DNA of 64,000 nt from Methyloceanibacter sp. wino2 (GCF_003071365.1 NZ_CP028960.1:2400501-2464500); one strand, 5' to 3'; shown: positions 47,746-57,126, counted from the first letter of the stretch. The notes: a model not told the origin generated them from the sequence alone. Numbers and translations: made by a program.

Positions 47746-48771
47746 TCAAGACGAGTTCTTGCGCAGACCGATCCGGCCCATGTGGTGCCGGAATTCGGCG
47801 GGCGTCAGTCCGGTGCTCCGGCGAAAGGCACGCGTGAAGTTGGCATGTTCGGAATAGCCGAGCGACAGGGCGATCTCGGTAATAGAGACATCCGTTTGCT
47901 CAAGCAGAGCTCGGGCCCGCCTTAGGCGCACCCGCTCCAAGAGGTCACGATAGCTGAGGCCTTCCCGGTTCAGATAGCGCTGAAGGGTACGGACGCTGAT
48001 CTCCGCCATGGCCGCTGTACCTTCGATGTCGGTCTTGCCGTCCATGAGCCGTAGGATGCTGATCGCAAGGATGGACCGTAGGGGCTCGTGGGTGATCTGC
48101 AAGGCGTCCGCGACCGCTACATCGATGTCGGTGATTGGCTTGCCAATCCAGTATGGCCGTTTCCTGGAGAGTAGCTCAAGGGGAATGGCGATCCCGAGAG
48201 TGGGCTGGGCAAACTGGACCGGCACGGCCATCAGAGTTTCGATGACTCGGGCATCCGCATCGCGCGGGTAGTCGAGTTCGATCCTGGACGGTAGCCAATC
48301 TGCCCCCAGATAAAACCGGAGCAAGCTCAATAGGGGAGGAATGGTATAGTCGGAATGTTGCTTGTGGACATTGGGCGACTGACTTCGCCGATAGCGCCAA
48401 ACCGCCATGGAGCCGTTGCGCTCAATAGAGAAGCGCGCACCGCTTTGATGGAAGGCTAGCGTGTCGCCAAGGCGTCGCAGGGCATCGGCGAGTGTTGCGC
48501 CCTGTGCGCAGTACTGTGACCATAAACCGAAGGACTGATGCTGCAGCTGCTCACCGACGCGAAATCCGAAATCCCGGCGGCCGGTGGCTCGCGCCGCCCG
48601 CTCGAAAACGCCAACCAGAGCGGTCGTAGGCACGAACAAGTCGCTGCGTTCCGTTGTAACGAGTGGCAGGCTCTCTTCTTGAAAGGCCTTTTGCAGGGCC
48701 TGTTCGCTCTCCCACGCGACAAGCAGCTTTCGTAAAGGTGCAAAACTCGTCGGGCGTGTCAGCGGTGCCAT
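47746..48771 (-). CDS. AraC-family regulator, tandem paralogue 1
   Basis: This 341-residue regulator has an N-terminal arabinose-binding-like domain of the OruR/PF12625 type (GVFERAARATGRRDFGFRVGEQL, FHQSGARFSIERNGSMAVWRYRR). The C-terminal AraC DNA-binding domain has VRTLQRYLNREGLSYRDLLERVRLRRA and SITEIALSLGYSEHANFTRAFRRSTGLTPAEFR. The start at 48771 (MAPLTRPTSF) lines up with the two paralogues; a TTG at 48828 gives a longer form. It is last in a tandem series of three. Confidence 0.9.
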   Translation of the reverse strand: MAPLTRPTSFAPLRKLLVAWESEQALQKAFQEESLPLVTTERSDLFVPTTALVGVFERAARATGRRDFGFRVGEQLQHQSFGLWSQYCAQGATLADALRRLGDTLAFHQSGARFSIERNGSMAVWRYRRSQSPNVHKQHSDYTIPPLLSLLRFYLGADWLPSRIELDYPRDADARVIETLMAVPVQFAQPTLGIAIPLELLSRKRPYWIGKPITDIDVAVADALQITHEPLRSILAISILRLMDGKTDIEGTAAMAEISVRTLQRYLNREGLSYRDLLERVRLRRARALLEQTDVSITEIALSLGYSEHANFTRAFRRSTGLTPAEFRHHMGRIGLRKNSS

Positions 48772-48977
48772 GGGCGGACGTGAAAGCTTCAGCACGGAGG
48801 CGTATTTGACCTCGGCGTGAAATGACAAGAGACAACAACTCTATGTTCGTGTTGCGCTTGCAGCAACGGAGAAGTGGTGCAAACGATCCTGCTCACTGTT
48901 CCTTGTGCCGGCAGCAAGCGTGTCCGATGTATCAAGCGTGAGGACGCAGCCACGCTGTCTCCGATGAATGTGCTCTG

Positions 48978-49994
48978 CTACCGGCCCCGTATTCTCAGCC
49001 GGTATTGAAGAGGCGGCTGCCCCGTCCAGCGCGTGAACGCGCGGGTGAAGTTCGCATGCTCGGAGTAGCCAAGAGCCAATGCGATCTGCGTGATCGTCAG
49101 GTTCGACTGTGTGAGCAGTTGCTTGGCGCGCCGTTCGCAGACGCGATCCAAAAGCCCGCGATAGCTGATCCCTTCGTCGTTGAGACTGCGCTGGAGAGTC
49201 CTGGTGCTCACACCGGCAAGCTGGGCGGTTCCGTCGAGATCGGTCTTGCCTTCCATGAGCCGCAACGTCGCCAAGGCGATGATCGAACGAAGCGGTTCCT
49301 GGAAATGCTGGATGGGGTCCTCGATCTCGAGGTCGGTGAGTGACACGGACTCTTGAGAAATAATTCGCCGCGCAGTCAGGCAGCTTGCAGGCATGGCGAC
49401 GCCAACTCTGCCCGTGCCGAAGCGAATCGGCGACGGAAAGTGGCGTTCGATCTCGTTCGCATTGGCGTCTCGCGGATAGCAGAGCTCGAACCAAGCCGGC
49501 CACCACTGAGAACCGAGATAGAGCTGCAGGAAATACAGCAACGGGTAGAGCAAATGATCGGAATGCTGGGTGTTGGGATAGGCCAGACTGTGCGGGTAAT
49601 GGCGCAAAACCACATGGGTTCCCTCGCGCTCCAAACGGACGATGGCGCCTGTGTGTTGAAAGCGTACGGAATCACATAATCGGTTCAAGGCGTCGATGAG
49701 AGTCGCGCCGGTGACGACGTATTTCGTCCATAGCCCATAGCTGGGATAGGGCATGCGACGTCCCACGTTCAGTCCGAAGTCGCGCGCGCCAATATGTTTG
49801 GCGGCATGTTCGAAGATGCCGACCATTGCCGTGTGCGGCAGATAGAGATCGTCCTGCTCCGCCGCGGCAGGCCCTAGGCCATGTTTGTTGAAAGCGCGAT
49901 GCAGCGCGTGCTCGCCAGCGGTCTCTACGACCATCTGTGGCAGGGGCCCGAGCCCGGTGCTCCGGGTCACGGGTACGAGTCGACGTCGTGCCAT
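48978..49994 (-). CDS. AraC-family regulator, tandem paralogue 2
   Basis: This 338-residue regulator has the same two-domain plan as its neighbours, with AKHIGARDFGLNVGRRM in the ligand domain and VSTRTLQRSLNDEGISYRGLLDRV plus ITQIALALGYSEHANFTRAFTRWTGQPPLQYRL in the DNA-binding domain. The near-identical GYSEHANFTRAF second helix-turn-helix in all three suggests overlapping DNA targets, while the ligand domains differ more. It lies 206 bases from paralogue 1 and 140 bases from paralogue 3. Confidence 0.9.
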   Translation of the reverse strand: MARRRLVPVTRSTGLGPLPQMVVETAGEHALHRAFNKHGLGPAAAEQDDLYLPHTAMVGIFEHAAKHIGARDFGLNVGRRMPYPSYGLWTKYVVTGATLIDALNRLCDSVRFQHTGAIVRLEREGTHVVLRHYPHSLAYPNTQHSDHLLYPLLYFLQLYLGSQWWPAWFELCYPRDANANEIERHFPSPIRFGTGRVGVAMPASCLTARRIISQESVSLTDLEIEDPIQHFQEPLRSIIALATLRLMEGKTDLDGTAQLAGVSTRTLQRSLNDEGISYRGLLDRVCERRAKQLLTQSNLTITQIALALGYSEHANFTRAFTRWTGQPPLQYRLRIRGR

Positions 49995-50134
49995 GGTTCT
50001 CCCTCAGTGCATCGCGCGGCGATGCGCATGGCGCAATCGTTACTTGTAACGTTATGCGCGCCGTCTCGCTACGGCGATGCGACGCCTTTGCTGCATACGA
50101 AAGAGTCTGCTGGTGCGGTCGAACAAGGTGACGG

Positions 50135-51187
50135 CTAGGCCTGAATCACCGAAGCCTGCGTGCTTCGCCGGACCTCGCGGCGATAGCTCAAGGGTGGCCG
50201 CCCGGTCCAGCGTGTGAACGCACGGGTGAAGTTCGCATGCTCGGAGTAGCCCAGCGACAGGGCGATCTCGGTGATGGTCATGTCCGTGTCGCGCAGGAGT
50301 TCAGTTGCGCGTCTCGACCGTACGAGCGCTAGGAGGTCGCGATAGTTCATCCCGTCTGCCCCGAGATAGCGCTGCAGGGTGCGCACGCCGACACCGGCCA
50401 TGTGGGCAATCCCATCGATATCGGTCCTCCCGTCCCGGAGGCGCAGGGTGGCCATCGCCATGATCGTGCGCAGCGGATCTTGGAGGTAGGGGAGAGTCTC
50501 GGTTGCCTGGACGTCCTGAAACGTAATCGGATTGCGCAGCGCACCGGGCCCTTTTTGGTATAGGCAAGCTAGCGGCAACGCGACTCCGATGGCGTTCTGG
50601 CGGAAGCGCACCGGTGCCGAAAGCGCATTCTCGATGACATGGGCCTCCGCATCGCGCGGATAGTTCAGCTCGAACCAGGCCGGACGCCATGAGAACCCAA
50701 GAAAAGCCTGAACGGATTGCAGCATCGGATAGATAATATGATCCGTATGCTGCATGTTGTTTTCGTACCGGACTGTTGGGCGGTAACGCCAGACGGCAAA
50801 GTTGCCTTCCCGCTCCAACGAGAAGCGGGCGGAGTTCTGGTGAAACTGTAGGGTCTTGCGCGCCCGCGACATGGCCTCGCTTAGCGTCGGCGCCTGCGTA
50901 CAGTACTGCACCCACAGACCGAAGGTGTGGAACCGCATCCTCTGGCCGACATGGAGACCAAAGTCCCTGCGGCCAGCGCTTCTAGCCGCATGTTCGAACA
51001 CGCCGACCATGGCCGGCTGAGGGACATACAGGTACGGGTCGTCGATAGCCGAGAGGGGAAGTCCTTGCGCGTGGAAGGCCTTGTGAAGGGCTCGCTCGCT
51101 TTCCCATTCGGTAATGAGATGGGGCAGGGGGCCGAATCCGGCAGCCCGCGTTATCGGAACGACTGAATGTTGTGGCGCTATCGACAC
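50135..51187 (-). CDS. AraC-family regulator, tandem paralogue 3
   Basis: This 350-residue member of the tandem set is closest in plan to paralogue 1 (EHAARSAGRRDFGLHVGQRMRFHTFGLWVQYCTQAPTL). The DNA-binding domain reads VGVRTLQRYLGADGMNYRDLLALVRSRRA and MTITEIALSLGYSEHANFTRAFTRWTGRPPLSYRR. It is immediately downstream of the MFS gene on the same strand (105 bases), so it may control that transporter. The ligand domain would sense a small molecule that cannot be named. Confidence 0.9.
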   Translation of the reverse strand: MSIAPQHSVVPITRAAGFGPLPHLITEWESERALHKAFHAQGLPLSAIDDPYLYVPQPAMVGVFEHAARSAGRRDFGLHVGQRMRFHTFGLWVQYCTQAPTLSEAMSRARKTLQFHQNSARFSLEREGNFAVWRYRPTVRYENNMQHTDHIIYPMLQSVQAFLGFSWRPAWFELNYPRDAEAHVIENALSAPVRFRQNAIGVALPLACLYQKGPGALRNPITFQDVQATETLPYLQDPLRTIMAMATLRLRDGRTDIDGIAHMAGVGVRTLQRYLGADGMNYRDLLALVRSRRATELLRDTDMTITEIALSLGYSEHANFTRAFTRWTGRPPLSYRREVRRSTQASVIQA

Positions 51188-51292
51188 CGGATGAGCTCCC
51201 CCTGCTGACGCAATAGGACACGCAGAGATAAAGACGGATTTCTAAGGTCTGCTCGATCCGGGCGCAATAGGCCTTGTTTTCCCGAGCCTTCG

Positions 51293-52576
51293 CTAGATTG
51301 CTCGTCCCGAGGTTTCGGTATCGGTCTCTTTCGGAAGTCGCAGTGTGTAGACGGCCGCGGCGATGTTGAGAACGATTAGCGCTCCGATGGGCCAGGCCAC
51401 ACCTTTGAGTCCGGCAAGCGCGCCGAGCAATGCACCAAGCGCCACTGCCACCACGCCCGTGGTGACATTCGCGACCGCGATGCAGTAGGGCCGCTCGTGC
51501 TCCTTGGCCCGGCCGAGTAGATACAGCGTCCGGCCGTTTTTCACGCCCTGAGCACCGAGAGCGATCGCGACGAACACGAGCGCGTAGCAGAACAGCGTCG
51601 GCGGCACCGCGCCGAACTCGATGCCCAGCGCCATCAGCCCCGCGCCGCAAGCGAGGAACGACGCAAGCACCATGATGCGTTCCACCGAGTGGCGGCCGAT
51701 GCGGGCCCAGAGGAAGCCGCCCAGAAAGATCCCGACATTGGCCGCGATCACCAGCGTGTTCAGCCCGCTGATACTGTCCCCGTGAAAGGTTGCGGCATGG
51801 ATGGAGAAGAACGGAATGGCGAGCTCGATCGACAGGTAGAGCGCCCGCGCTACGAGGAACTTGCCGAACCAGGGCAGCGCGAAGGCGATCCGGAAGTTCC
51901 CGGCGAGTTCCGAGACCATGCCGCCGCTCCCGGTGTCCACGGCCATGCTTGTTTTGGGCGGCTCGCGGACGGCAAGGACAACGACGGCCGCCAGGACGTA
52001 GAGCCCGACACCGAGCCAGATCAGTTCCTGGTGAGCCGCAAGGGAGGTGCTGGGCTGCAGCACTTGTTGCGCGCCGTACGCTACGAGCACGACGATGATG
52101 CCCGCGATGCTCGACTGGATGAAGAGAAGGCGGCTGCGGCGCTCCTTGGGCAGCGCGCGGCCGATCAGGTCTTGAAAGGCCAGCCCGTTGACGCCGGCGG
52201 CGGCGCCCAGAACCGCCGCGACGGCCAGGAAGATCGGTACGGCCCACCAGGGTGAGATGGCGCTGAAGGTCATGCCGATCAGCACGATGGAAGCCGCCAT
52301 CGTCAGCGTGGCGAGCGCGATGATCCGCGCATTGGCGCCTGCGGTTCCGACGAAACGCGCCGCGAAAATCTGCGAGATGCGTTTTGCAAGCGTATTGAGC
52401 GGCACGAGAAGTCCCGCAAAGAAGATGGGCGCGCCGATGGTCGTGTAGAGAAACGGCAGGACGAGCCCGACACTGGTCAGTTCGTTCGCCACCCCGGCCG
52501 AGACGCCTTGGCCAAAGAGTACGGCCTCGTTGTGTCTGATGGTCTTGGCGTCGGTTTCGCTCGTTGGTTCCGCCAT
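51293..52576 (-). CDS. MFS transporter
   Basis: This 427-residue major facilitator has twelve predicted helices, for example NELTSVGLVLPFLYTTIG, IIALATLTMAASIVLIGMTF, AALGAAAGVNGLAFQDLIGRALP and LIVLNIAAAVYTLRL. A basic loop with PKERRSRLLFIQS follows helix 5. The motif A of drug:proton antiporters is not clear. It resembles the 'MFS_1' group without a named substrate. It lies upstream of the three AraC-type genes. Confidence 0.88.
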   Translation of the reverse strand: MAEPTSETDAKTIRHNEAVLFGQGVSAGVANELTSVGLVLPFLYTTIGAPIFFAGLLVPLNTLAKRISQIFAARFVGTAGANARIIALATLTMAASIVLIGMTFSAISPWWAVPIFLAVAAVLGAAAGVNGLAFQDLIGRALPKERRSRLLFIQSSIAGIIVVLVAYGAQQVLQPSTSLAAHQELIWLGVGLYVLAAVVVLAVREPPKTSMAVDTGSGGMVSELAGNFRIAFALPWFGKFLVARALYLSIELAIPFFSIHAATFHGDSISGLNTLVIAANVGIFLGGFLWARIGRHSVERIMVLASFLACGAGLMALGIEFGAVPPTLFCYALVFVAIALGAQGVKNGRTLYLLGRAKEHERPYCIAVANVTTGVVAVALGALLGALAGLKGVAWPIGALIVLNIAAAVYTLRLPKETDTETSGRAI

Positions 52577-52846
52577 AGTCCGTATGGGTCAGGCTGTGTG
52601 TGCTTGTTCGCGGGGTGACCGGCAGCCTGGAGGAGGCTTGCGAACATTACAAGACAAGCCCGGCGCCCGGTGGTTCGTCCGGTCACATGCGTGCTTGCAG
52701 TGTCTTGCAGCAAGCGGCTAGGAAACGGTCTACAGTCTGTGCGCTGGAGATTCGGAAGCGCCGATTCGACAGCGCGGCTGAATCGAAGAGGCGAGTTTGG
52801 GGGCATCCGGACCGGCGGGATCAAACGCCGGGCAAGCGGCGAGGCG

Positions 52847-53323
52847 ATGACGAAATCCAGATACAAGCCCGGCGGGTTCGATCTCGCCGTCAAGAAGGCG
52901 CGTGCCGGCAAGGGGCTGTTCGCGAAGGAAGACATCCCGAAGGGTGCGTGCGTCACCGAATATTTCGGCCGCACGCTCACTCAGAAGGAAGAGTATACGA
53001 GCCGCAGCCGCTACCTGTTCGAGGTCACGAAGAAGAAGACGATCGACGGTTGGTACAAAGGCAATGTCGCGCGCTACATCAACCATTCCTGTAAGCCGAA
53101 CTGCGAAGTCGAAGTCTATAAGAAGCGCGTCTGGGTCTTTTCAAAGCGCAAGATCAAAGCCGGCGAGGAGCTCGGCTACGATTACGGCAAATCCTATTTC
53201 GATGCGTTTCTGAAGCCCATCGGCTGCCGGTGCATGAAGTGCATGTCCGAGAAGCAATGGGCGAAGGTCGAGGCCAAAGAAGCGAAGAAGAGGCCTAAGA
53301 AAGAAAAGAAGAAAAAGGCCTGA
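52847..53323 (+). CDS. SET-domain lysine methyltransferase-like protein
   Basis: This 158-residue SET-domain protein contains the canonical motifs: GLFAKEDIPKGACVTEYFG near the N-terminus, the SAM-binding RYINHSCKPNCEVEV, the catalytic-Tyr segment GEELGYDYGKS and a post-SET-like Cys cluster GCRCMKCM that may bind zinc with the Cys in NHSCKPNC. The C-terminal tail is very Lys-rich (KKRPKKEKKKK). The frame is open upstream, but the ATG at 52847 fits the SET start; its ribosome-binding site is weak (GCGAGGCG). Such proteins methylate lysines, and the bacterial substrate is unknown. It overlaps the convergent oxidoreductase by 29 bases. Confidence 0.88.
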   Translation: MTKSRYKPGGFDLAVKKARAGKGLFAKEDIPKGACVTEYFGRTLTQKEEYTSRSRYLFEVTKKKTIDGWYKGNVARYINHSCKPNCEVEVYKKRVWVFSKRKIKAGEELGYDYGKSYFDAFLKPIGCRCMKCMSEKQWAKVEAKEAKKRPKKEKKKKA

Positions 53324-54929
53324 GATCGCGCAGCATGGCGCGGGCCGCATTGTGGCCCGGCGCACCCGTGACGCCGCCCCCGGGATGGGCGCCCGATCCG
53401 CAGTGATAGAGCCCATCTACGGGACCGCGATAGGCTGCGTAGCCGAGAGCCGGCCGCGCGGAGAACAGCTGATTCAGGGACAGCTGACCGTGAAAGATAT
53501 CACCGCCCGTGAGCCCGAATTCGCGCTCAAGGTCAAGCGGGCTCAGAACCTGACGTCCCACGACACGTTGCGCAAAGCCCGGCGCATGGCGATCGACCGT
53601 CGCGATCATCAGGTCGGCGACTTCGTCGCGCGCCTCATCCCAGGAACGGCCGCTGGGCAGGGAGGGCGCGACGTGCTGGCAGAATAGGCTGGCCACATGG
53701 GCTCCTTCCGGCGCCAAGGTCGGATCGATGGTGGATGGGATCAGCATCTCGACGATGGGTTCGCGGCTCCAGCCCTGCTCGCGCGCATCGGTGTAGGCGC
53801 GATGCATGTAGTCGAGACTGGGAGCGATGACGATTCCGGCCCCGAGATGATCGCCTGCGCCTGGTAGGCATTTGAAGTCCGGCAGCCGCGACAGGGCGAC
53901 ATTCATGCGGAACGTGCCGGAGCCGTACTTGAAGTGCTCCATGCGCGCCAAGAAATCTGAGGGCACGGCGGTCTTGGGCAGGAGTTCGGTGTAGAGGCGC
54001 TTGAGGGTCATGTTCGCGGCAACCGCGCGGCCCTTGATGACCCGGCTGCCTTTGATCACGACGCCCGCGGCCCGTCCGTCCTTGATCAGCACCTCGCTGA
54101 TCTCCGCGCCGGTCTCGATGTCCGCACCATGGGCGCGCGCGGCCTTGGCGATGGCTTCGGAGATCGCACCCATCCCGCCGATGGCATGTCCCCACAGGCC
54201 CTTCTTCCCATTCACCTCGCCGAAGGCGTGATGCAGCAGCACATAGGCCGTGCCGGGGTCGAAGGGGCTCGCATAGGTGCCGACGATGGAGTCGAAGCCG
54301 AGCAGCGCCTTGATGGGTTCGCTCTCGAACCAGCGATCGAGGAAGTCCGCAGCCGACAGGGTGAAGAGGTCCAACAGGTCTTGCTGGCCGCCGCGCCCCA
54401 GCCGGCTGAGCTGCCTGCCGAGGGCGGCGGTCCGGGCGAGTTCGCGCAAGGTGGTGAGGTTCAACCCGGCACTGACATTCGGGGGCGGTTCGAGAACCAG
54501 CGCGCGAAGTGCGTCGGCGATGCGCTCGAGATGGGCGCTGTAGTCGTCGTAGCGCTCGGCATCGCGCGTGCTGAATTTGGCGATCTGCTCTTTGGTGCGG
54601 CCGTTGCCAGTCAGGAGATAGTCGCCGTTTGACAGCGGCAGGAAATTCATCGCCGGGCGCTCGACGATGCGCAACCCATGCCCGTGAAGATCGAGATCGG
54701 CGATCACTTTGGGATTCAGCAGGCTCACCGTGTAGGAGCAGACCGAGTTGCGGAAGCCGGGGTGGAACTCTTCGGTGACGGCCGCTCCACCCAAACGATG
54801 CCGGCGTTCCAGGACTTTGACGCGGAGACCTGCGCGCGCGAGATAGGCGGCACAAACCAGCCCGTTGTGGCCGCCGCCCGCGATCACCGCATCGAAACTG
54901 TCTGAGCTGCTGTTCGCTGTGGATGGCAT
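53295..54929 (-). CDS. Phytoene-dehydrogenase-like FAD oxidoreductase
   Basis: This 544-residue FAD oxidoreductase belongs to the NAD(P)/FAD group near phytoene dehydrogenases and human PYROXD2. It has the dinucleotide motif VIAGGGHNGLVCAAYLARAGLRVKVLERRHRLGG at residues about 14-47. The GLWGHAIGGMGAISEAIAKAARAHGADIETG segment and the C-terminal YRGPVDGLYHCGSGAHPGGGVTGAPGHNAARAML complete the FAD site. There are no carotenoid genes nearby, so the substrate is unknown. It is convergent with the SET gene and divergent from the Nramp gene 120 bases away. Confidence 0.9.
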   Translation of the reverse strand: MPSTANSSSDSFDAVIAGGGHNGLVCAAYLARAGLRVKVLERRHRLGGAAVTEEFHPGFRNSVCSYTVSLLNPKVIADLDLHGHGLRIVERPAMNFLPLSNGDYLLTGNGRTKEQIAKFSTRDAERYDDYSAHLERIADALRALVLEPPPNVSAGLNLTTLRELARTAALGRQLSRLGRGGQQDLLDLFTLSAADFLDRWFESEPIKALLGFDSIVGTYASPFDPGTAYVLLHHAFGEVNGKKGLWGHAIGGMGAISEAIAKAARAHGADIETGAEISEVLIKDGRAAGVVIKGSRVIKGRAVAANMTLKRLYTELLPKTAVPSDFLARMEHFKYGSGTFRMNVALSRLPDFKCLPGAGDHLGAGIVIAPSLDYMHRAYTDAREQGWSREPIVEMLIPSTIDPTLAPEGAHVASLFCQHVAPSLPSGRSWDEARDEVADLMIATVDRHAPGFAQRVVGRQVLSPLDLEREFGLTGGDIFHGQLSLNQLFSARPALGYAAYRGPVDGLYHCGSGAHPGGGVTGAPGHNAARAMLRDLRPFSSFLS

Positions 54930-55049
54930 CCGAACGGTCCGGTCCTTCTTCGGCGGGGCGAGACAGGCTTGGCCTCCGCGCGCTATCTAGCTTACTGCAC
55001 GAGGGCTGCCCGCAGGGACATTCGCAAGTTCGGGCCGCAGAGGGAACAG

Positions 55050-56321
55050 ATGCCGGAACGGGACGAAAAGCCAGCCGACAGACCTGCGCGACGCCGCTCG
55101 CTGGCGGGTATGATCGGGCCCGGATTGCTGTTGGCGGCAACCGGTGTAGGGGCGGGGGATCTCGCCACGGGGAGTTTCGTCGGCGGCTTGCTCGGCACGG
55201 CGGTGTTGTGGGCCGTGGTGGTCGGCGCCGCGATGAAATTCGTGGTGACCGAGGGGCTGGCGCGATGGCAAATCGCGACCGGAGAGACGTTGATCGAAGG
55301 CGTGGCGGCGCGGGTCGGGCGCTGGGCGCTATGGCTGTTCTTGCCCTATCTGCTGCTGTGGTCGTTCTTCGTCGGCTCCGCGCTGATGAGCGCGACCGGC
55401 GCCACCCTCCATGCGATGGTGCCCGTCTTCGCCGAAGCTAGAACCGGCAAGATTATGTTCGGGGCCATCGCGAGCCTGGTCGGACTGGTGCTGGTCTGGT
55501 TCGGCGGCTACCGCCTGTTCGAGAACGTGATGCGCGTCTGCATCGGCGTGATGTTCTCGACGGTCATCCTCACGGCCATCCTGTTGTGGCCGGGAACGGG
55601 CGCCGTGCTTGAAGGCCTGTTCGTGCCGCGCATTCCGGACGTGGGCGGCGAGGGCGTGACCTGGACGCTTGCGTTGATCGGGGGCGTGGGCGGTACGCTG
55701 ACCGTGCTTTGCTACGGCTACTGGCTACGCGAGGAGGGACGGGACACGCCTGAGGACTTGGCCCTGTGCCGGATGGACCTGCTCACCGGCTATGCGATGA
55801 CCGCGATCTTCGGGATCGCGATGGTGATCATTGGATCGAGTGTCACCATCGAGGGAAGCGGCGCGCAATTGCTGGTCACGCTGTCCGAGCGCCTCGACGA
55901 TGTCATGGGGCCGGCTGGCAAATGGCTGTTCCTCGCCGGCACGTTCGGCGCGGTCTTCTCCAGCCTTCTCGGCGTCTGGCAATGCGTGCCTTATCTGTTT
56001 GCCGACAGTTGGGCGCTTCTGACCGGCACGCGCGGCGAGAGCACGAAGATCGATACGGACTCGAGGCCCTATCGCGCCTTTCTCGTGGCGATCACCATCG
56101 TGCCGATGGTCGGATTGTTCTGGCGCTTTCGCGATGTGCAGATGTTCTATGCGGTGATCGGCGCCTGGCTGTTCCCGGTCCTGGCGCTCACCCTGCTGAT
56201 CTTCAACGGGCGCCGCGGCTGGGTCGGTGCGCAGTTCGCGAACAGGCCTGTGACCGTCGTGGCGCTCTGCGTCGTACTCGCCTTCTTCAGCTATTTGGGC
56301 CTCAGGCCGTATTTGGGCTGA
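55050..56321 (+). CDS. Nramp-family transporter, atypical metal site
   Basis: This 423-residue protein has the Nramp/LeuT-type membrane plan of about 11 helices, starting GMIGPGLLLAATGVGAGDLATGSFVGGLLG. The helix-1 motif that is DPGN in manganese or iron Nramps reads GAGD here (Asp37), and helix 6, which usually carries an A-x-x-MPH motif, reads ALIGGVGGTLTVL without the Met. It is therefore probably one of the Nramp-related proteins of unknown ion rather than a Mn transporter. The ATG at 55050 follows AGAGGGAACAG. Confidence 0.8.
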   Translation: MPERDEKPADRPARRRSLAGMIGPGLLLAATGVGAGDLATGSFVGGLLGTAVLWAVVVGAAMKFVVTEGLARWQIATGETLIEGVAARVGRWALWLFLPYLLLWSFFVGSALMSATGATLHAMVPVFAEARTGKIMFGAIASLVGLVLVWFGGYRLFENVMRVCIGVMFSTVILTAILLWPGTGAVLEGLFVPRIPDVGGEGVTWTLALIGGVGGTLTVLCYGYWLREEGRDTPEDLALCRMDLLTGYAMTAIFGIAMVIIGSSVTIEGSGAQLLVTLSERLDDVMGPAGKWLFLAGTFGAVFSSLLGVWQCVPYLFADSWALLTGTRGESTKIDTDSRPYRAFLVAITIVPMVGLFWRFRDVQMFYAVIGAWLFPVLALTLLIFNGRRGWVGAQFANRPVTVVALCVVLAFFSYLGLRPYLG

Positions 56322-56329
56322 ACTCGCGC

Positions 56330-56369
56330 AAAAAAATGGGGCGGCGTCTCGTGGGCTAGACGCCGCCCC
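56330..56369 (-). terminator. Strong terminator for the pirin gene
   Basis: Perfect 12-bp stem GGGGCGGCGTCT and AGACGCCGCCCC with an eight-base loop. Read on the minus strand it lies 30 bases after the pirin stop and is followed by a run of T (seven A at 56330-56336 on the plus strand). It may also slow the convergent Nramp transcript. Confidence 0.9.
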
Positions 56370-56399
56370 GTTGCCAGGGGGATGGGGAGATCCCTGGAC

Positions 56400-57098
56400 T
56401 TAAGGGGAATCGACCAGAACGACTTCCGAGTCGTCGATCGCTTTGACCGTCACCACGGTCTCGTTCGTAATCGCGACGCCGTCGCGGCTATTCGCGACGA
56501 TGCCGTTGACTTCGATCTTGCCCACGGCCGCCACCAGATAGGCGTGCCGCCGTGTGCCCATGCGGTACTCCACGGTCTCGCCGGCCTTGAGCGCCGCGCC
56601 GAGCACGCGCGCCTCGGCGCGGATCGGCAGTGCTTCCGTGTCGCCCTCGAAGCCCGAGGCGAGCGGGACGAACTCGCCCGCGCGCTGCGTCCGAGGGAAG
56701 GGCTTGGTGCCCCAGGACGGGGTGCCGCCTTCGACGCCCGGCTCGATCCAGATCTGAAACAGGGTCGTCGGCTCGTCCTCGAAGTTGTACTCCGCATGGC
56801 GAATGCCGCGGCCCGCGCTCATGACCTGCACGTCGCCGGCTTCCGTGCGCCCGCGATTGCCGAGATTGTCCTCGTGGGTGATCGCGCCGTGCCGCACATA
56901 GGTGATGATCTCCATCTCCCGATGCGGATGCGGCGGAAAGCCCGTGTTCGGAGCGATCTCGTCGTCGTTCCAGACGCGCAAAGCGCCGTGGTTCACGCGC
57001 TCCGGGTCGAAATAGCGCGCGAAGGAAAAGTGATGGTTGGCTTTGAGCCAACCGTGATCCGCGCGCCCCAGTGTCTCGAAGGGCCTGATTTCAATCAT
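56400..57098 (-). CDS. Pirin-family protein
   Basis: The protein (232 residues) is a bicupin of the pirin family. The metal site is in the N-terminal cupin: His-x-His in GFPPHPHREMEIITYV and HAE in SAGRGIRHAEYNFEDEP. The C-terminal half is a reduced cupin (LVAAVGKIEVNGIVANSRDGVAI), as in YhhW-type quercetinases. The frame is open upstream, but the ATG at 57098 has CAGGAGG before it. It lies 28 bases downstream of the SDR gene on the same strand, so the two form an operon under the divergent TetR. Confidence 0.9.
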   Translation of the reverse strand: MIEIRPFETLGRADHGWLKANHHFSFARYFDPERVNHGALRVWNDDEIAPNTGFPPHPHREMEIITYVRHGAITHEDNLGNRGRTEAGDVQVMSAGRGIRHAEYNFEDEPTTLFQIWIEPGVEGGTPSWGTKPFPRTQRAGEFVPLASGFEGDTEALPIRAEARVLGAALKAGETVEYRMGTRRHAYLVAAVGKIEVNGIVANSRDGVAITNETVVTVKAIDDSEVVLVDSP

Positions 57099-57126
57099 CG
57101 GAACCTCCTGTTCTGTCCGTTCAGTT

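Noticed and set aside
53295-54929. Carotenoid biosynthesis enzyme (phytoene desaturase)
   Set aside because: Sequence is nearer the PYROXD2-like group and no crtB or crtE is nearby.
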